In this document: one piece after another, positions 22,824 through 34,300 of the stretch
Numbering within the stretch: the stretch's first letter is position 1
Layout: the number at the start of each line of letters is the position of its first letter
Program-made: the position numbers and the translations under genes
Assembly (NCBI GenBank): GCA_964019055.1
Contig: OZ025221.1
Coordinates: 8,772,468-8,836,467, forward strand
Source of the DNA: Anthopleura xanthogrammica
Taxonomy: Eukaryota; Cnidaria; Anthozoa; Actiniaria; Actiniidae
Reading direction: 5' to 3'
DNA length: 64,000 nt
The notes under the pieces: model-generated
What the model saw: the letters and a program-made list of their open reading frames with translations, nothing else
Database searches by the model: none
Told to the model about the DNA's origin: nothing

Positions 22824-25800
22824 TTAGACCATACTCTCTACCAAACCTTCTGTAACAGCTGCGTAAAGTTGATTGTAGAGGGCCACTGACTCTACAAAGC
22901 TATCCACTTGGGCACCTGGGTAAAAACAGACAAAAATATCAGATGCAAAATTATACCGGCGTTCATCCAATCATATTCTTATGTTACCTTGGTTTATTTC
23001 CTGAGCGATTGTTTGAGCAGTGATACCGCTGTACAGAGTCGCAATATCTGGCTCAGGCAAAGGGAAAACCAGGATCTGGTTCAACAGCAACGCCTCCATC
23101 ATAACTGACTGCCACTGCGCATAGCCATGCTGGCATTTGATATCAAATGAAACACCCAAACGTCTATTGCGTTCTTGTTTTTCGCTCTGGCTTGACTTTA
23201 CTGATGCTTTATCTTCCGCGCTCTCAGTAAGCAGTTTTAAATGTACCAGTAACAATGCTTGTACCCATATCTGGTTAACACCAGGATCGGCTTTCAAGAT
23301 CCAGTAGCGTACTGACGCTGCAAACAATTGGAAACTCTCGGGTAACGACTTGATAAGCACTGTGTCTGCCTTCAGGACTATTAACAACAGCTTAAGCCGT
23401 TGGCTTGTATCGACTTCTCTTAAGTTCTTCAAATTTGGCAATTTCCCATATCCGGGTATGGTCCCAAAATAGGGTTCAATTTGATGAAAAACCATTTCAG
23501 CCTCCTCTCGATCACACTCTATGACTGTAGGCCCTTCCGTCACGATACCATAACTGATACATCTAATACCCATCGAGCACATATGAGCAGATTCTTCGCT
23601 CTTGTCTTCAACTTGAACCTTTAATATTTGCATACCTCTACGAGAGATCAAGGAACCAAAATACCCAATTGGAAAGCGCCCGTCTCGGTAACTCCTGATG
23701 ACGTAAGCAGGAATGATTTTTTTGTGCCGAGTCTCCTTGCGCGTTCGTGTTTCATTAAGCTCAAAGTATCCTCTTAGTGAATTATCTGAAATTTTATACC
23801 CTGATATTGAGTTTTCGATGACTGATTTTAATTTTTTTCCATCTGTTTCCTCGCTCGCATGCGAAGCGGCTAAATCCAAAGCTGATTGAAGCGCCTCGCT
23901 GGGACTTTGAAAACGAGAAATGAAGTTCGCTATAGTCATTATCAAAGTCTTAGTGCGAATTGTATCCATCTCAGGAAACAGTGCTTTCTTGAAGGGAGCT
24001 AGTGTCTCCTCTTCCACGTAATCATTTCCCATGAGTGATGCAAAAAGAGGGAAGAAATCCTCATGGATTCTCAGATGCCTGGCCAGACGTTCCCTCTTGT
24101 ACAGTCTTGCGGATATTATCTGTCCGCTTGTCAAGTCGAGGGATGACAACGGGATATATCCTGAGGGAAGATTGTATATGAAGAAATCACTGTCTTGGCT
24201 TATGACGGGACAGTTCCAGTGGATAGCTAGTGCAGCTAGTTCTTGGTCTGCTTCGCTGTTTAAAAAACAACAAAAACTAAGAAATGAATAAGTTGATGGA
24301 TCGGATGTTTGGATGCTGGAATGAATGAATGGATGGATGGATGGATGGATGGATGGATGGATGGATGGATGGATGGATGGATGGATGGATGGATGGATGG
24401 ATGGATGGATGGATGGATGGATGGATGGATGGATGGATGGATGGATGGATGGATGGATGGATGGATGGATGGATGGATGGATGGATGGATGGATGGATGG
24501 ATGGATGGATGGATGGATGGATGGATGGATGGATGGATGGATGGATGGATGGATGGATGGATGGATGGATGGATGGATGGATGGATGGATGGATGGATGG
24601 ATGGATGGATGGATGGATGGATGGATGGATGGATGGATGGATGGATGGATGGATGGATGGATGGATGGATGGATGGATGGATGGATGGATGGATGGATGG
24701 ATGGATGGATGGATGGATGGATGGATGGATGGATGGATGGATGGATGGATGGATGGATGGATGGATGGATGGATGGATGGATGGATGGATGGATGGATGG
24801 ATGGATGGATGGATGGATGGATGGATGGATGGATGGATGGATGGATGGATGGATGGATGGATGGATGGATGGATGGATGGATGGATGGATGGATGGATGG
24901 ATGGATGGATGGATGGATGGATGGATGGATGGATGGATGGATGGATGGATGGATGGATGGATGGATGGATGGATGGATGGATGGATGGATGGATGGATGG
25001 ATGGATGGATGGATGGATGGATGGATGGATGGATGGATGGATGGATGGATGGATGGATGGATGGATGGATGGATGGATGGATGGATGGATGGATGGATGG
25101 ATGGATGGATGGATGGATGGATGGATGGATGGATGGATGGATGGATGGATGGATGGATGGATGGATGGATGGATGGATGGATGGAAGGAAGGAAGAATAA
25201 GAAAGAGTGAAGGGCCACGTCCTAGCAAAGCCAAAAAGGCGCAATATTTATTCACGAGTTTCATTCCACCTCTAATCAGACTACAAACGTCGAACTTCTC
25301 ATGGGCAGAACTTTTAAAATGACTTAAAAGCAGACCGCCTTATTATCCATAGTTTTTAATGCGTACCCTCAGAGCGTCTTTGAAGGTATTGCGGGCCAGA
25401 TTGTGCGGGTATATAAACTTTTAAAACTTATATACTAATAATTTAGACTTTGGTTCATTCCTTTGTGTTTCGGTTTCGACGGTTTCGACGGTTTCGACAC
25501 CTGTCGATGCATGCATAAACACAGTAAAACTAATGTCCATGTACAAAAACAATAAAATTGAGTGGGATATAGAACATAGTTTGATATCTAGGCTATAATA
25601 TATGGTTTGTTTAAAGGAATGATCGATATTAGAGTATAAGCGGCTACCTCAGAAATAAACTGATTTGAATGGAGAAAGATACTTACCCTTCGCATATTGC
25701 AAATCGTATCCCAACGTTCCTCAGCTTTTGAACAAAGACCAGTTTTGCCATTAAAGGCAGAACAAAAGCGTCACAATCATCCACAGACAGTTTATTGCTC

Positions 25801-26078
25801 GAAAGGATTTCGTTTTCGGTCCTTGAACTGGGGCATAAATTTGGCCCGTCTATCAAAACGTATGGCGTGACTCCTTCAGATGTCAAAGAGCGAAAGAATC
25901 CTCGAATTGCTTTGGCAAATTCGTCGTATTCCCCTCCACATCTACAATCAATAATATTCTCATACAAAAACCACACTAAAGCCAGTCCATCCACAACAAT
26001 CAAAGTGTCTTTTAACTGGATTTTTGTCCATAATGTGTCTGTGAACTGAGCGTATCTTGTGAGCCTACGAATTCCCAT
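22824..26078 (-). CDS. ASTE1: ASTE1-like XPG-fold nuclease, copy C (intact)
   Basis: Coding exons 25687-26078, 22988-24255 and 22824-22915 join in frame to 583 residues. N-terminal XPG domain: MGIRRL, D30 in VVDGLAL, D77 in VLIDGPN. XPG-I-like part: E132 and D134 in GEADQE, and the D152-S-D154 motif in ISQDSDFF. The human protein has the same order, with EADRD and DSDF. The C-terminal half is conserved among A, B and C but has no motif I can name. ASTE1 acts on DNA ends in repair; the activity here is inferred. The start lies 146 bp from the divergent KLHDC9 start. Intron 1 carries about 860 bp of GATG repeats that stay open in frame with exon 2, but the frame read from exon 1 stops early in the intron. 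Confidence 0.88.
24328..25184. repeat. (GATG)n microsatellite, about 214 uninterrupted units
   Basis: I see no interruption in about 856 bp. It begins after GAATGAATGG and ends as GGAAGGAAGG. It lies in intron 1 of ASTE1-C, about 75 bp from the exon 2 acceptor. All six frames are open (MDGW on plus, IHPS on minus), so every long open frame here is an artefact. The true length may differ from the assembled length. Confidence 0.97.
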
Positions 26079-26224
26079 CCCGCCGCCGAACGCAACGTGT
26101 TTCCAAGAGTTAGAAACGTTTGGGGTTTGGGCTACCTTTATGCTATCCCGCGGGATTCGGGATTACGGGATTTCAAAATCCAAAATGGCGGACGACATTG
26201 ACATTTTGTAGCTCAAGGTTTACC
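26079..26224. promoter_or_regulatory. Bidirectional promoter region, ASTE1-C / KLHDC9
   Basis: Only 146 bp separate the two divergent start codons. It contains a 12-bp perfect palindrome ATCCCGCGGGAT at 26145-26156, the motif TATCCCGCG at 26144-26152 (also at 22184 and 11138) and a YY1-like AAAATGGCGGAC at 26182-26193. No TATA box is obvious. Confidence 0.65.
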
Positions 26225-27247
26225 ATGGATTTTTCTATCGTTGCAGCTAACGGACAAGCCCCTACAAAACGCGCATACCATTCTTGTTCAGTAATTGAGA
26301 ATTCTCTTTATATTTTTGGTGGCATAAGAGATGATAAGACTGTATTAGACGATATGTATCGCTACGATGTCGAAAAGAACTCCTGGAGTCGTATCGAGGA
26401 AATAGCACCTTCGTCTACAAACCCCGAAATTTCTCGAAGTTTTCCTAGAGGAAGACTATGTAGAGCTCCTCCTGTCAGTCATCATACTGCTACAGTAATA
26501 AGAGAGAGATACATTATTATTATAGGTGGTTGGAATGGTAAAAAAAGAACAGCTGAAATCTTTTGTTTTGATACTCACGACACAACATGGCGTCGAGTTT
26601 CTGAGAATGGAGACGTCCCAGTCGGATTGAGCTCACATTCTGCATGCCTTGTATCTTCCAAAGACATCCTTATTATAGGAAGAGAGGGTGGTGTTCACAC
26701 CCAAAGGCGATTCTCCGGTGCTTTTAGCTTGGATATTGAGACGGGACGATACACCGAAGCACCATTCCATGCTGCTTCTAGATCAGGCCACACTGCGAAC
26801 CTCATTCACGTAAGAGCGAGTAGAGAATATTATTTGTTTGTCTTTGGAGGACGTAAAAGTGGAGGTTATGAGCTACTAGGTCGATGGCAGCGCGTAGAAA
26901 CCCCCACACATTGTATTCAACTGTCTAGAATAGAGAAGCTGCTTGCTAAATGTAAACCCTGTGATGAGCCGGATGGCAGACAGCATAGCCAAACTTTACG
27001 GATAGGAGAGAGGTATTTGATGGTGTTCGGTGGTGAAAAGTGGAGTGGAGTAAGAGAAAACGTCACCAGTGAGGCGTTTATTCTTGACTGTAACAAAATG
27101 AAGTGGTATTCAATACCAGTGGGTGACCAGGTACCCAAACTTGTTGGACATACCATGTGTGGTGTCGCAGACAGAGTATTGGTGTTTGGTGGTTGCTACC
27201 AGAACAGGGCTTGCGACACTTTATGGCAGATCAACGTCTTGGAATAG
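26225..27247 (+). CDS. KLHDC9: Kelch domain-containing protein 9
   Basis: Single-exon frame of 340 residues. ATG at 26225 has a strong context (ACCATGG) and is favoured over upstream in-frame ATGs, because the broken copy near ASTE1-B starts at the same codon and human KLHDC9 has about 349 residues. Kelch blades show as SLYIFGG, IIIIGGWNG, GREGGVHTQRR, LFVFGGRKSGG, LMVFGGEKWSG and VLVFGGC. The stretch GREGGVHTQRR with HAASRSGH is diagnostic: human KLHDC9 has GREGGIHTQRR and HTASRSGH. The protein is a beta-propeller adaptor; the human one was reported to bind cyclin A1. The stop TAG lies in the first bases of a MITE. A candidate AATAAA lies at 27570. Confidence 0.92.
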   Translation: MDFSIVAANGQAPTKRAYHSCSVIENSLYIFGGIRDDKTVLDDMYRYDVEKNSWSRIEEIAPSSTNPEISRSFPRGRLCRAPPVSHHTATVIRERYIIIIGGWNGKKRTAEIFCFDTHDTTWRRVSENGDVPVGLSSHSACLVSSKDILIIGREGGVHTQRRFSGAFSLDIETGRYTEAPFHAASRSGHTANLIHVRASREYYLFVFGGRKSGGYELLGRWQRVETPTHCIQLSRIEKLLAKCKPCDEPDGRQHSQTLRIGERYLMVFGGEKWSGVRENVTSEAFILDCNKMKWYSIPVGDQVPKLVGHTMCGVADRVLVFGGCYQNRACDTLWQINVLE

Positions 27248-27372
27248 ACCCCTTGCAGCACGTCGGAATGCAGCTAAATTTGGAGGACAAAACAATAGGT
27301 TTCCAATTCTCAGGAGATTGAAATTCTTTAGTTTTGTCCTCCAAATTGAGCTGCTTTAACGGCACGTGCAAG
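27246..27372. mobile_element. Palindromic MITE, TATAGACCCCTTG family, overlapping the KLHDC9 stop
   Basis: TAGACCCCTTGCAGCACGTC is followed by TTGGAGGACAAAACAATAGG and, inverted, TTTTGTCCTCCAAATTGAGC. The stop codon TAG of KLHDC9 is also the start of the element. The right end is eroded (GCACGTGCAAG). Confidence 0.85.
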
Positions 27373-28369
27373 TTTAGTAGATCTTGCGATAGTATAAAAT
27401 CATTCTTCATACATTCTTTTCTTAAGTTCCATCTAAATTCTAGCTGTATTTATACTTTCCTCTCTGACACAATATTATTCATTTTTAGACATGTGGAAAA
27501 GCATTGGTGATTCATTAACCCAGTAATATATTAATGTTTGTTCTAGACTATACACAGCTGATTCTACAGAATAAATTATATGCCATTTCAGATTTTTATA
27601 TTTCTTGTGTGGAATGTATGGAATTCATCTTGGGTACTTGGCCAGGGACCGAACACTTGTCTTGGGTCTTAATGCTGAAAAAAGAAATGACGAGCTTGAG
27701 TTAATATATTTCTATATCTGAGCAGATTTTGGCACGGTCACGGAATGACTGTTCAATTGAACCAATCATAGTGCGCAAGCAATCCAGCTTATCTAATCAG
27801 AATACGACACGGGCACGGCACTTTACGTCCGTAACGTAGGGTTTTGAGCAATATACCATTTTTGAATTCGTAAAATACCACTGTGTTCCTTGATTACAGT
27901 ACAGACTCATTTAGTCAGGATTAGTCTTATTTCAGGGTCTAAAACTGGAACACGTGAATATTCTACACAAAATCGAGGCTAGACTTGCTTCAAGTCGACC
28001 TCTATGAGACTCAGCTCGCCGAGTCACGAGCGAAGCAAGTGAAGAGAAAAAAAGGCAAACGTCAAAGTCGCGAGAAGTCCATCGAGCGTGTTCTTGGTTG
28101 GGCTTCCTGTGCTTTACTCAGTGCGCGTGAACAAATACGGAAACAAAGGACTTTGCGAAAGTCTAAATCGATGCTAACCTTGAGCAATAGAGAACTTCAA
28201 ACTGGAGTATTCAATATTCGGTATTCTTCTGACATATAGTTTTATCAGTGATAGTACTGAACACCGAGGTTCGCGGATAGTATATGTAATGCAGCAGAGA
28301 GGAAAGATTGGAAAGACAAAAAGCCTTGGATTTTTTTGAACTCCTGCAGGAGGTTACAAGGCAAAGTAC
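27373..28369. other. Intergenic region between convergent KLHDC9 and KATNIP
   Basis: It holds the KLHDC9 3' flank with AATAAA at 27570, GGCACGG-rich repeat remnants near 27730-27830 and a dispersed repeat at 27890-28240 related to 29296-29510 and 32283-32440. A plus-strand open frame at 27985-28239 lies within this repeat and is not called. Confidence 0.6.
27890..28240. repeat. Dispersed repeat, GACTTGCTTCAAGTCGACC family
   Basis: CTAGACTTGCTTCAAGTCGA, TGAGACTCAGCTCGCCGAGT and CGCGTGAACAAATACG recur inverted at 32283-32440, and the flank GTGTTCCTTGATTACAG recurs at 29296. Confidence 0.65.
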
Positions 28370-31300
28370 CTACAACAATTTACCTGGGTCAGCGGCTTTG
28401 CTTGCGGACTTGGGATCAGCATAACGAGTAACAACTCTCTTGTCGTTTGTTAATTGTACGTCTTGTTCTAAATCATTAGACCTAAGAAAAGAAAAAGAAA
28501 GTTCTACATAAGACAACGAGGAATCGCACCCGCAAAACACAACGAAGCACGCGCGCACATTTGTATTTTATAAAAGAAATAAAAAACTTGCTTACTGTGC
28601 TGTGTGCAGTTACAAAGCACTTGGGGATTGTCAGAACACTTGAGAAGCTTTGAGAAGCACTCCGCTACTAGTGCAGGAATATGGTACAAATATTATACAG
28701 ACTTGTTCAGTTTTTGGTTACAAGCATGAAAGTTGGCACAACGATAGGAAACCACATGTTCACTAAGTTTTGATGTAGCGCCACACCCAAATATGATTAC
28801 TTCCACATGCCTCTGCCATCGGCTTTGTAGCGGTTTAGCGTTTTTCTAGCGATTCTTTAGCGGTTTTGTATGGTTTTTTACATCCTTGGATACTTTTTTT
28901 GTCAGCTTTCTTACCGTACAACGTTTTTCCTCTCAGACATCGCTATTTGTTCTCTGTCAGTGAACAGTACTGTATGATGAGGTACAGGAATGTCCACATT
29001 GGGTAGGATACCGCGTCTGCTAGGCACTTGTGGTAAGAACCCATGATAGACTAGCAAATCATCTACAAATATCTAGAAAAAAGCATCGGTAAATATAGAG
29101 ATTTCTTGTTGTTCCTTTGACGGGGTACCTGTGGTGTGTACTGAGGGACCCAGGGATCCCAAGCAACAAAATAAAAGAAGAGAGACGCAGAGGAGAAGGC
29201 AACAAAAATCTGAAATCTTGCTTGCAGTGCAAAGATGGTAGAAAACTCATTTGTATGGCCTATTAGACCCTTAACGAATTTGTGCAATACCGCTGTGTTC
29301 CTTGATTACAGACTCATTTACTCAGGGTTAGCCTCATTTCAGTGTCAAAATATTCAAAAATACCAACGGCAAAGTAAAGAATGCACAACTACAACAATAC
29401 AAACACTTTGAAATTCCACGGACCTTCACTGGAACACATGAATATTTTAAACAAAATCGAGGCTAATGCTGAGCAACAGAGAATTTGAAACTGGGAGTGA
29501 ATATCAGAAGGGCAGGTGCCAAATGAAAACGAACACACGTACCCCAAACTGCTGCACCCCCCTGATTGGGGTCTTGCTGTAGTTCCACATCTTCACCATG
29601 GATACTGTGACAGGTTCGTCAAAAATCGCGTAAATCAAATTTACCTAAGGATCAAACAAAAAAAATTCAAAATGGGATTGAGTTGATCGCCTTCCCCGAA
29701 AGGAATTATGGGTCACTATTTTTGGTTAGCATTTTTCAACCTTTTTCCGAGTATACAATGTAGACTTTTCTTGTTGATTGAAATATAATTCCACCATGAG
29801 TTCGACTAGCGTTTACGATTCATTTAAAGAAAATAGAACTCGTATTTCATAAATACTCTCAGAATAATGGGGAATGCTAATCAAAATACGATGTCGAATC
29901 CTCAATTCTGATTAGTTGACCTTGAGTTTTTTCTGAAGGTCAACTCAGCTGGATGTTATTTCGTTAGTGAGCCTATCAATCTTACACTTACCTATATTTT
30001 ACTATACTAACTACAAATAGCTATTGCGTTACCTGTCCAGGGATGATAGGAGCTAGCCACATGTGTCTACCATCATTAGTATCATTCACACCATCTATCA
30101 ATTTATCAGGGGTTCTGACGTCATCCGTCACGCCATCCAGTACATTGACGCTGTGTGGGTAGGCTGTCACGTTATTTGCTGTTAGGTGGAGCCTGTAACC
30201 ATCCTCGTCGTAGAATTCTATGCCGTTCAGGCCAAGATAGTATGGATCACCCCAGCTGGACAACAAGTGGAACTGGAAGACGACTGAATACGGGTCAAGG
30301 ATGAAAGTAATGTAGATACTTTTGTATTTTGGCCACTCATCTCAACTCAGGCCAAAGTATTTTATTTCTTAACGCATGGAGTGCATAGGCAAAGTTCTTA
30401 CACCTTATAGAACGTTTTAGCTTGGGCGTAATGTTTTCCCGTTTCAGATCACGTGTCATTCCCTAGAGTATCGTTTCTTTGTTTAATGGTTGCGCACGAG
30501 AAGATACTTGAATATGTGTAACTAGTGAGAAAAAGGATACATCCTGTGGGCATTAACGTCGGTTCATAATCTGGAACGAGCTTCTTGATATTGACTCTAC
30601 TTCCAGGCCTGGAAAATGAGGGAATGAAAAAATGGATAAATGTGAAAATTAAAAAATGAATGAAAAATGGGATAGAATGGGAAAATTAAACAAAAGGTGA
30701 GTGAGAAAATTCTTGTACCTTCTGATTGGTTCATCCGCATCACCACTAGGCACGTGACCCAAAGACGGGGCAGCTGATTTGATGAAGTAGATGTCTTGCG
30801 CAAAGTCAAAATGCGTGTTACCAGGACCTATCAATACAAAACAAATATGGCACAACTATCATAACTGGGGAAAAACTCAAGGATTTTGAGTTATTCGCTT
30901 TAATCACGCGGCGGCCATGTTGGCTGCAACAATAGGTTTGAATCCCTTGTGTCCCCTTGCCCTCGCTTTGAAGCGTTTCAGAACGTTACAAACAAAGATT
31001 TTTGTTCTCGTGGGAATAAACATGGCCGCAGTGTGATTGAAGCACATTTGTACCTTTTCTGAGGAGATATCCTTCCGGAGGAGAAACTATTCGTCCGTCT
31101 ATCTTCATATGTACCAATTTAGCCTGGTGGATTGGAAATTTATAAATACATTTAGAGACCACGGAACATAGTTTGGAGCGGAAGTGGCTAATTTTGGGGG
31201 TCCGGGGGAATGTCCGCATCCCCCTGAAAATAAGGCTCTTGAAAATGCGATTTCATGTACCGTGGTTTTAAGTGGCAATGGCAACATATTTATTGCATGA

Positions 31301-34300
31301 AAGTCATTTCAAAGCTTTAGGCAATTCATAACATAATCATTTTTAATAAATAAAATTACGAGAAGACTAGTTGTCATTTTGTTATTTGTATATTTCGGCC
31401 TTTATCCAAATATACAAATTACAAAATGACAACTAGTCTTCTCGTAATTTTATTTATTATCAAACTATATGCCCAAAAGAATATATATAATCATTTTTGG
31501 CTAAAACAGGGGGGGGGGGGGGGGAATCACGACACATGATTGGGTTTTGATACCATTCGTTCAACCAATCACAAAATGCGAGATAATTTTATCCAATCAG
31601 AACACGTATAGTAATTTAAAACAAACTTAAGTGGAATTTTGCCAAATATGGCGTATCTCTTGCTTACTCCTCTAAAGGTGTCATCCGCTGACTTGTTGTA
31701 GTTCCAGACCCTCATGCCGAGCAGCTTGGTCACGTGACCCATGTTGATAGTAAGGATGTGGTCCTGCCCATCAGTGTAAGGTATTAACCACATGTGCTCA
31801 TCTGATGTAGTTACATTAGTACCATCGATGACTCTATGAGAAAACAGGATTTAAACGATAAGATGATGAAGATGAATTTTATCGAACCCTGGGGTTATCT
31901 ATGTCGGGCAGGGATAACTCACAGATTGAATTAGGATTGGCTGCGTTGGGTTTTGTGGAGGGAGGAAAACCAGAGAACCCGAAAAAAACCGGCCTAAGAG
32001 TCAATCAACAAACTCTACACACATCCATGCGATAGTAATAAATAAATAAATAAATCACAACTTACTTGTCTAAAGTGCGGTCATCATCATCATAGTTCGG
32101 CAAGTCGTTCAAATCTCGTGGATTTGCCTGGTAAAAAAAATTATTTAATATGAAAATAATGAAAGCAACAAAATGGCGGATTCTGAAAGTCATTTAGGCA
32201 AAATGATCCATGTGATTTGATAAAGTCAACAACGCCTTTAACTGGGAGTTGACTAGAACTTTCGCAAACTCCTTCGTCTCTGTATTAATTCACGCACGCG
32301 CGCTGAATAAAGCACAGGCAGTCCAATCAGGAACACACGCTCTCGCAACTTCGACGTTCGCTTCCTTTTTTCCGTTCCCTTCGCTAGTGACTCTGTGAGT
32401 CTCAGAGAGTTCGGCTTGGAGCAAGTCTGAGATTCGACTTACGTCTAACATGTCGATTGAGAGAGGAATTGCCTCCATGGTGGGTCCAAAGAATTCCAGT
32501 CCTGTCAGCCCTAAGTAGTAGGGATCTCCCCATGTGGACATGAAACAAAGCTCTAAAACTAATAAGAAAATACACTGCATAAGAGCCACGCCCTTTTGGT
32601 TCCCTCTATGACGTATTAAAGTTTAAGCACAAACGCGAAGATTAAAACTTTTCAAGGAAAGATTGGTAATCACATGTTGCAAAGGATTATGGAGATGAAT
32701 TTGGGGACAAGATCAAAATGCTCCGCCATCTTGTGTCCCTAGACTCAGCCCCCTAACCCTACTTCCTACCCTCTAACATTCAGAAAGGCGAATCGTTGTA
32801 TCTTTGCGGCTTCTAGGGCGCTATTGGGAGTCAGGGTTTAGTAATAACTCCAACCACATTATTTCTAACAATGATATAGTTTTACCTTGTCCATACACAA
32901 ATCCTTCGTCATCGGCGGACTCTTCAGCAAGATCTGTAACATCGATAGAACACACTATCAATAACGATTCCTAATTAATTTTCACCACTACTAGAGTACT
33001 AATATCATCACGCCACTCAAATCAATAGTGTTAACTAATCATACCAATATCCTGGTTAGTAGTCTCGCTATCAGGATTCATCTTCTGGCGCTGCCGCGCA
33101 CACGTGAACGGACGATCACCACCCTCCTGTGCATTATAAAGATATTATTGGACTTTGAATAAACTCCTATCTATCTTACTGATTTACTGGGTCATCGTTA
33201 CTAACGCCGGACGGAAATTAATCATAAGTTGGTCGTAAATCAATCGTAAAATTTTCCGTAATCTATTCGTACAATTGTCGTGAATTAGGTAAATTGGTCG
33301 TCGACCTTCTTTAAATTAATCGTAAATTGCTCGTGAAATAATCGTACTTTGTCGTTAATTGATCGTGAACAACTCGTCTACTTACCTCCGAGTCTTCATC
33401 TTTATCTGCAGTGGAGGGTCTCTCATACTCAGTACTGTACACCAGGCTCTCCTCCTCTTCTGGTATCTCGTAGGTTTGATCATAGAACGACATGGCATTC
33501 AGGATCTCTTCGTCCATCGTGAATAGAATAGTCTGGATAAACAAGGTCAAAGATGAAAGATATAGAATACAGAACAGGGGCGGATCCAGAGCAGGGCTCG
33601 AAATAGGGGCCTGCCAATGGCCAAAATGCAGGTCAAGTTCTACTACTGTCAGGCTAAAACAATTTTGAACTGCCAAATGGAAAATAAAATGACAGGGGAA
33701 TTTTGCTCCCAAATTATTTATCCTGCCGAAATAAAGAAATTGTCTGGCCATTTATCTTTTCTATTTTGAGCCCTGCAGAGGGACAGAGGTACTTGCTTGC
33801 ACTCTACCTAGAAGTACAGCTAAGACAATAACTTACGTCGCCAAACGGTTCCTCTTCACCCAGCGTACCACTTGCTCTGAATGACAAAAAAAAGAGGTTG
33901 GGAGAAATGCAAATATATGGTAGATGATAATGAATTAATTAGAAAAAGGAAAATCCATTTTGTACCTTTGTATTTCTCCCTGGAAGATCAGATTGTCATC
34001 CAGAAAAATTTCTACATCTCTGGCGCCTCGGTACGAGTGAATGCGAGACTTATTGTAGTTCTGAAAGAACAGTATAACAAGACCATTTAACCCTGTACTA
34101 TGCATGACCAAAATGGGCCCCAATGCTGGACTGTGAGGCACGCCAGTTCCTAGCTGATCAAAATAGGACCCAGTACTGCACCTGTGGTATGCCAGTTCCT
34201 AGTGGGCCCAAAAGCTGGGCCAGAGACATGCCAGTTCCTGGTTGTTTAAAATGGGTCCCAATGCTGGGCCTTGCGGCATACCAGTTCCTAGTTTATCAAA

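Noticed and set aside
22971..25244. A 757-codon protein fusing IHPS repeats to the ASTE1-C nuclease domain
   Set aside because: It reads through intron 1. Copy A, copy B and the exon 1 phase all support splicing at 24255, so the fusion is a frame coincidence, noted only as a possible aberrant product.
24277..25322. Open frames of 290-337 codons on both strands (MDGW and IHPS repeats)
   Set aside because: They are produced entirely by the GATG array, which has no stop in any frame.
27985..28239. Plus-strand open frame of 84 codons, basic
   Set aside because: It lies within a dispersed repeat that recurs at 32283-32440 in a KATNIP intron.
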